From: Membranipora membranacea | Taxonomy: Eukaryota > Bryozoa > Gymnolaemata > Cheilostomatida > Membraniporidae | Assembly (NCBI GenBank): GCA_914767715.1 | Contig: OU612066.1 | Coordinates: 12,653,001 to 12,717,000, forward strand | DNA length: 64,000 bases | Direction: 5' to 3' | In this document: one piece after another, positions 62,958 to 64,000 of the stretch | Layout of the letters: each line of letters begins with the position of its first letter | How positions within the stretch are numbered: the first letter of the stretch is position 1 | Position numbers and translations under genes: made by a program | The notes under the pieces: model-generated | Seen by the model: only the letters and a program-made list of their open reading frames with translations | Databases searched by the model: none | What the model was told of the DNA's origin: nothing

Positions 62958-64000
62958 AGAGCTTTTAATAATACATGACCAGTGTGAGCTTCACCAAAAA
63001 TTAAGTGGGGCATTGTTGTCTTGATAGACAGACGAAGGAGGTGGCCATATTTGCACATCACTAAAAGGTACATCAATCATTTTAGTGAATCTCTTAATAA
63101 CAACCTGGCCTCTTGAATATCATTACAACCACTGAGTTGTTTTTGCATTATAAATTACTCCTGAGAATTTCATGGTACATTAAGCTTGGCTTATCCTGAA
63201 CCTAGTCACTTAGAATTGAGCAGTGTGTCGCTCGACGGGGAAGAGATTCTGGCAAAAACCACAGGGGATATAATATACCCATTGAGTAAGCAAGGAGAAC
63301 ATTAAAGGATCTACTTATTTACTATCAACTCACAAGTACATGACTGTCACCAGAACACATAAATTAAGGTCAGTACCCTTGAGGATACATGGTTGTATTT
63401 ATACAGCATGTAACAGACATATATGGTAGTCTAGAAAAGGCTGTTTTTCAAGTTTTTTAGTGTCGACCCATAAAGGCCAAAGCAAGTGTATCTTGAAAAG
63501 CAATTGTGTCCTCAATCTTAGCACAAGGGCTCTGATCTTCGGCACACTTGTAAAGATTTGTACAATGTCGTGTTGCGAAACCCAGCACTATAGCTTGTTC
63601 GGTATCGGGGGGGGAGGGGTGGGGTGGGTGCAAAAGGGATGTTACATCAGTCGCCTTTGAAGATCCGCAAGATGGTCAACTCAGTATGAGATTCCAGATT
63701 AGAGTCCTCATATGCTTCTGTAATGGCAGGTATGAGGTCTCAATGTTGGGAATGGGGGTTCAGTAGTCCTGAAGCTTGTCTATATCCCCAGAGGAATTTC
63801 GTGTTTCTTTCACTTCATGGACTCTCTTCCACAAATATTGTGCGTTTGTGGTGGGATCCTACTCTCTAGTTGGTAAAATATGTATTCCATCAACTACTTA
63901 CTAGACAGAAGCATTCCATTACTATCTCCGACCAGCCTGCAAACTGAGAGCAACTTGGCGCGGAATATGGCGGCCAGGCCCCTAAGGCACCTTTATTTCT

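Larger units (their letters stand above)
60397..64000. other. Region beyond receptor A, no recognised gene
   Basis: About 3.6 kb. It holds the likely receptor A promoter, a 28-bp tandem repeat (62,654-62,765), a strong hairpin (62,852-62,957) and a G-rich run (63,606-63,630) that could form a quadruplex. A 111-codon open frame at 61,336-61,671 has no recognisable domain. Near the end, a minus-strand ATG followed by CTA and GTAAGT (about 63,910-63,925) could be the start of another gene, but its partner exon was not found. Confidence 0.5.

Noticed and set aside
63780-63866. Minus-strand frame reading NAQYLWKRV, resembling a segment of COP9 signalosome subunit 8.
   Set aside because: The similarity covers only about eight residues, the frame stops soon after, and the only adjacent ATG exon would leave an intron of about 43 bases. 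Most likely chance.
1-64000. Looked for tRNA genes, rRNA, CRISPR arrays and prokaryotic operons.
   Set aside because: No convincing tRNA box pair, rRNA sequence or regularly spaced direct repeats. Introns and gene content are those of an animal nuclear genome.

Overview
This is an animal (metazoan) nuclear genome window. It is AT-rich and its genes are split into many short exons by GT-AG introns of about 100 to 2,300 bases. The encoded proteins are animal types: a COPII coat subunit, an insulin-receptor-substrate adaptor, CUB/sushi-type membrane receptors and secreted peptide precursors. The organism is probably an invertebrate; I cannot fix the phylum from the sequence. All gene models are my own hand-spliced reconstructions. 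Their exon phases close exactly and reading frames stay open across every junction, but there is no transcript evidence.

Layout. (1) 346-14,032, plus strand: a complete 18-exon SEC24C/D-type gene (about 1,069 residues). (2) 14,033-22,156: a gene-poor stretch between convergent genes. (3) 22,157-32,850, minus strand: an 11-coding-exon insulin receptor substrate (IRS)-like gene (about 708 residues) with a PH domain, a PTB domain and ten YxxM motifs. (4) 33-44 kb: mostly non-coding, with an inverted-repeat (MITE-like) family, microsatellites, a small secreted cysteine-containing peptide gene on the minus strand (39.2-39.7 kb) and some possible membrane-protein exons (34.15-38.4 kb). (5) 44.05-45.8 kb, plus strand: a peptide-hormone-like precursor with a CRE + TATA promoter, a signal peptide and furin-type cleavage sites. 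(6) 48.8-60.4 kb, minus strand: two tandem paralogous single-pass receptors with the architecture signal peptide, CUB-like, CUB-like, sushi-like, transmembrane helix, cytoplasmic tail. Their exon phases are identical, their ectodomains have diverged strongly and their tails are conserved around a YVNV motif. A 422-bp hAT-type transposon remnant with a perfect 8-bp target duplication lies between them. (7) 60.4-64 kb: no recognised gene; it holds a 4 x 28 bp tandem repeat and a 49-bp-arm hairpin.

How the pieces may relate. SEC24 is housekeeping secretory machinery. The IRS-like adaptor would act below an insulin/IGF-type receptor and recruit PI3K through YxxM and possibly Grb2 through YANL. 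The receptor pair carries a Grb2-type YVNV motif in the tail. Co-location does not show that these genes act in one pathway. The receptor pair and the peptide precursor are the parts most likely to be undescribed.
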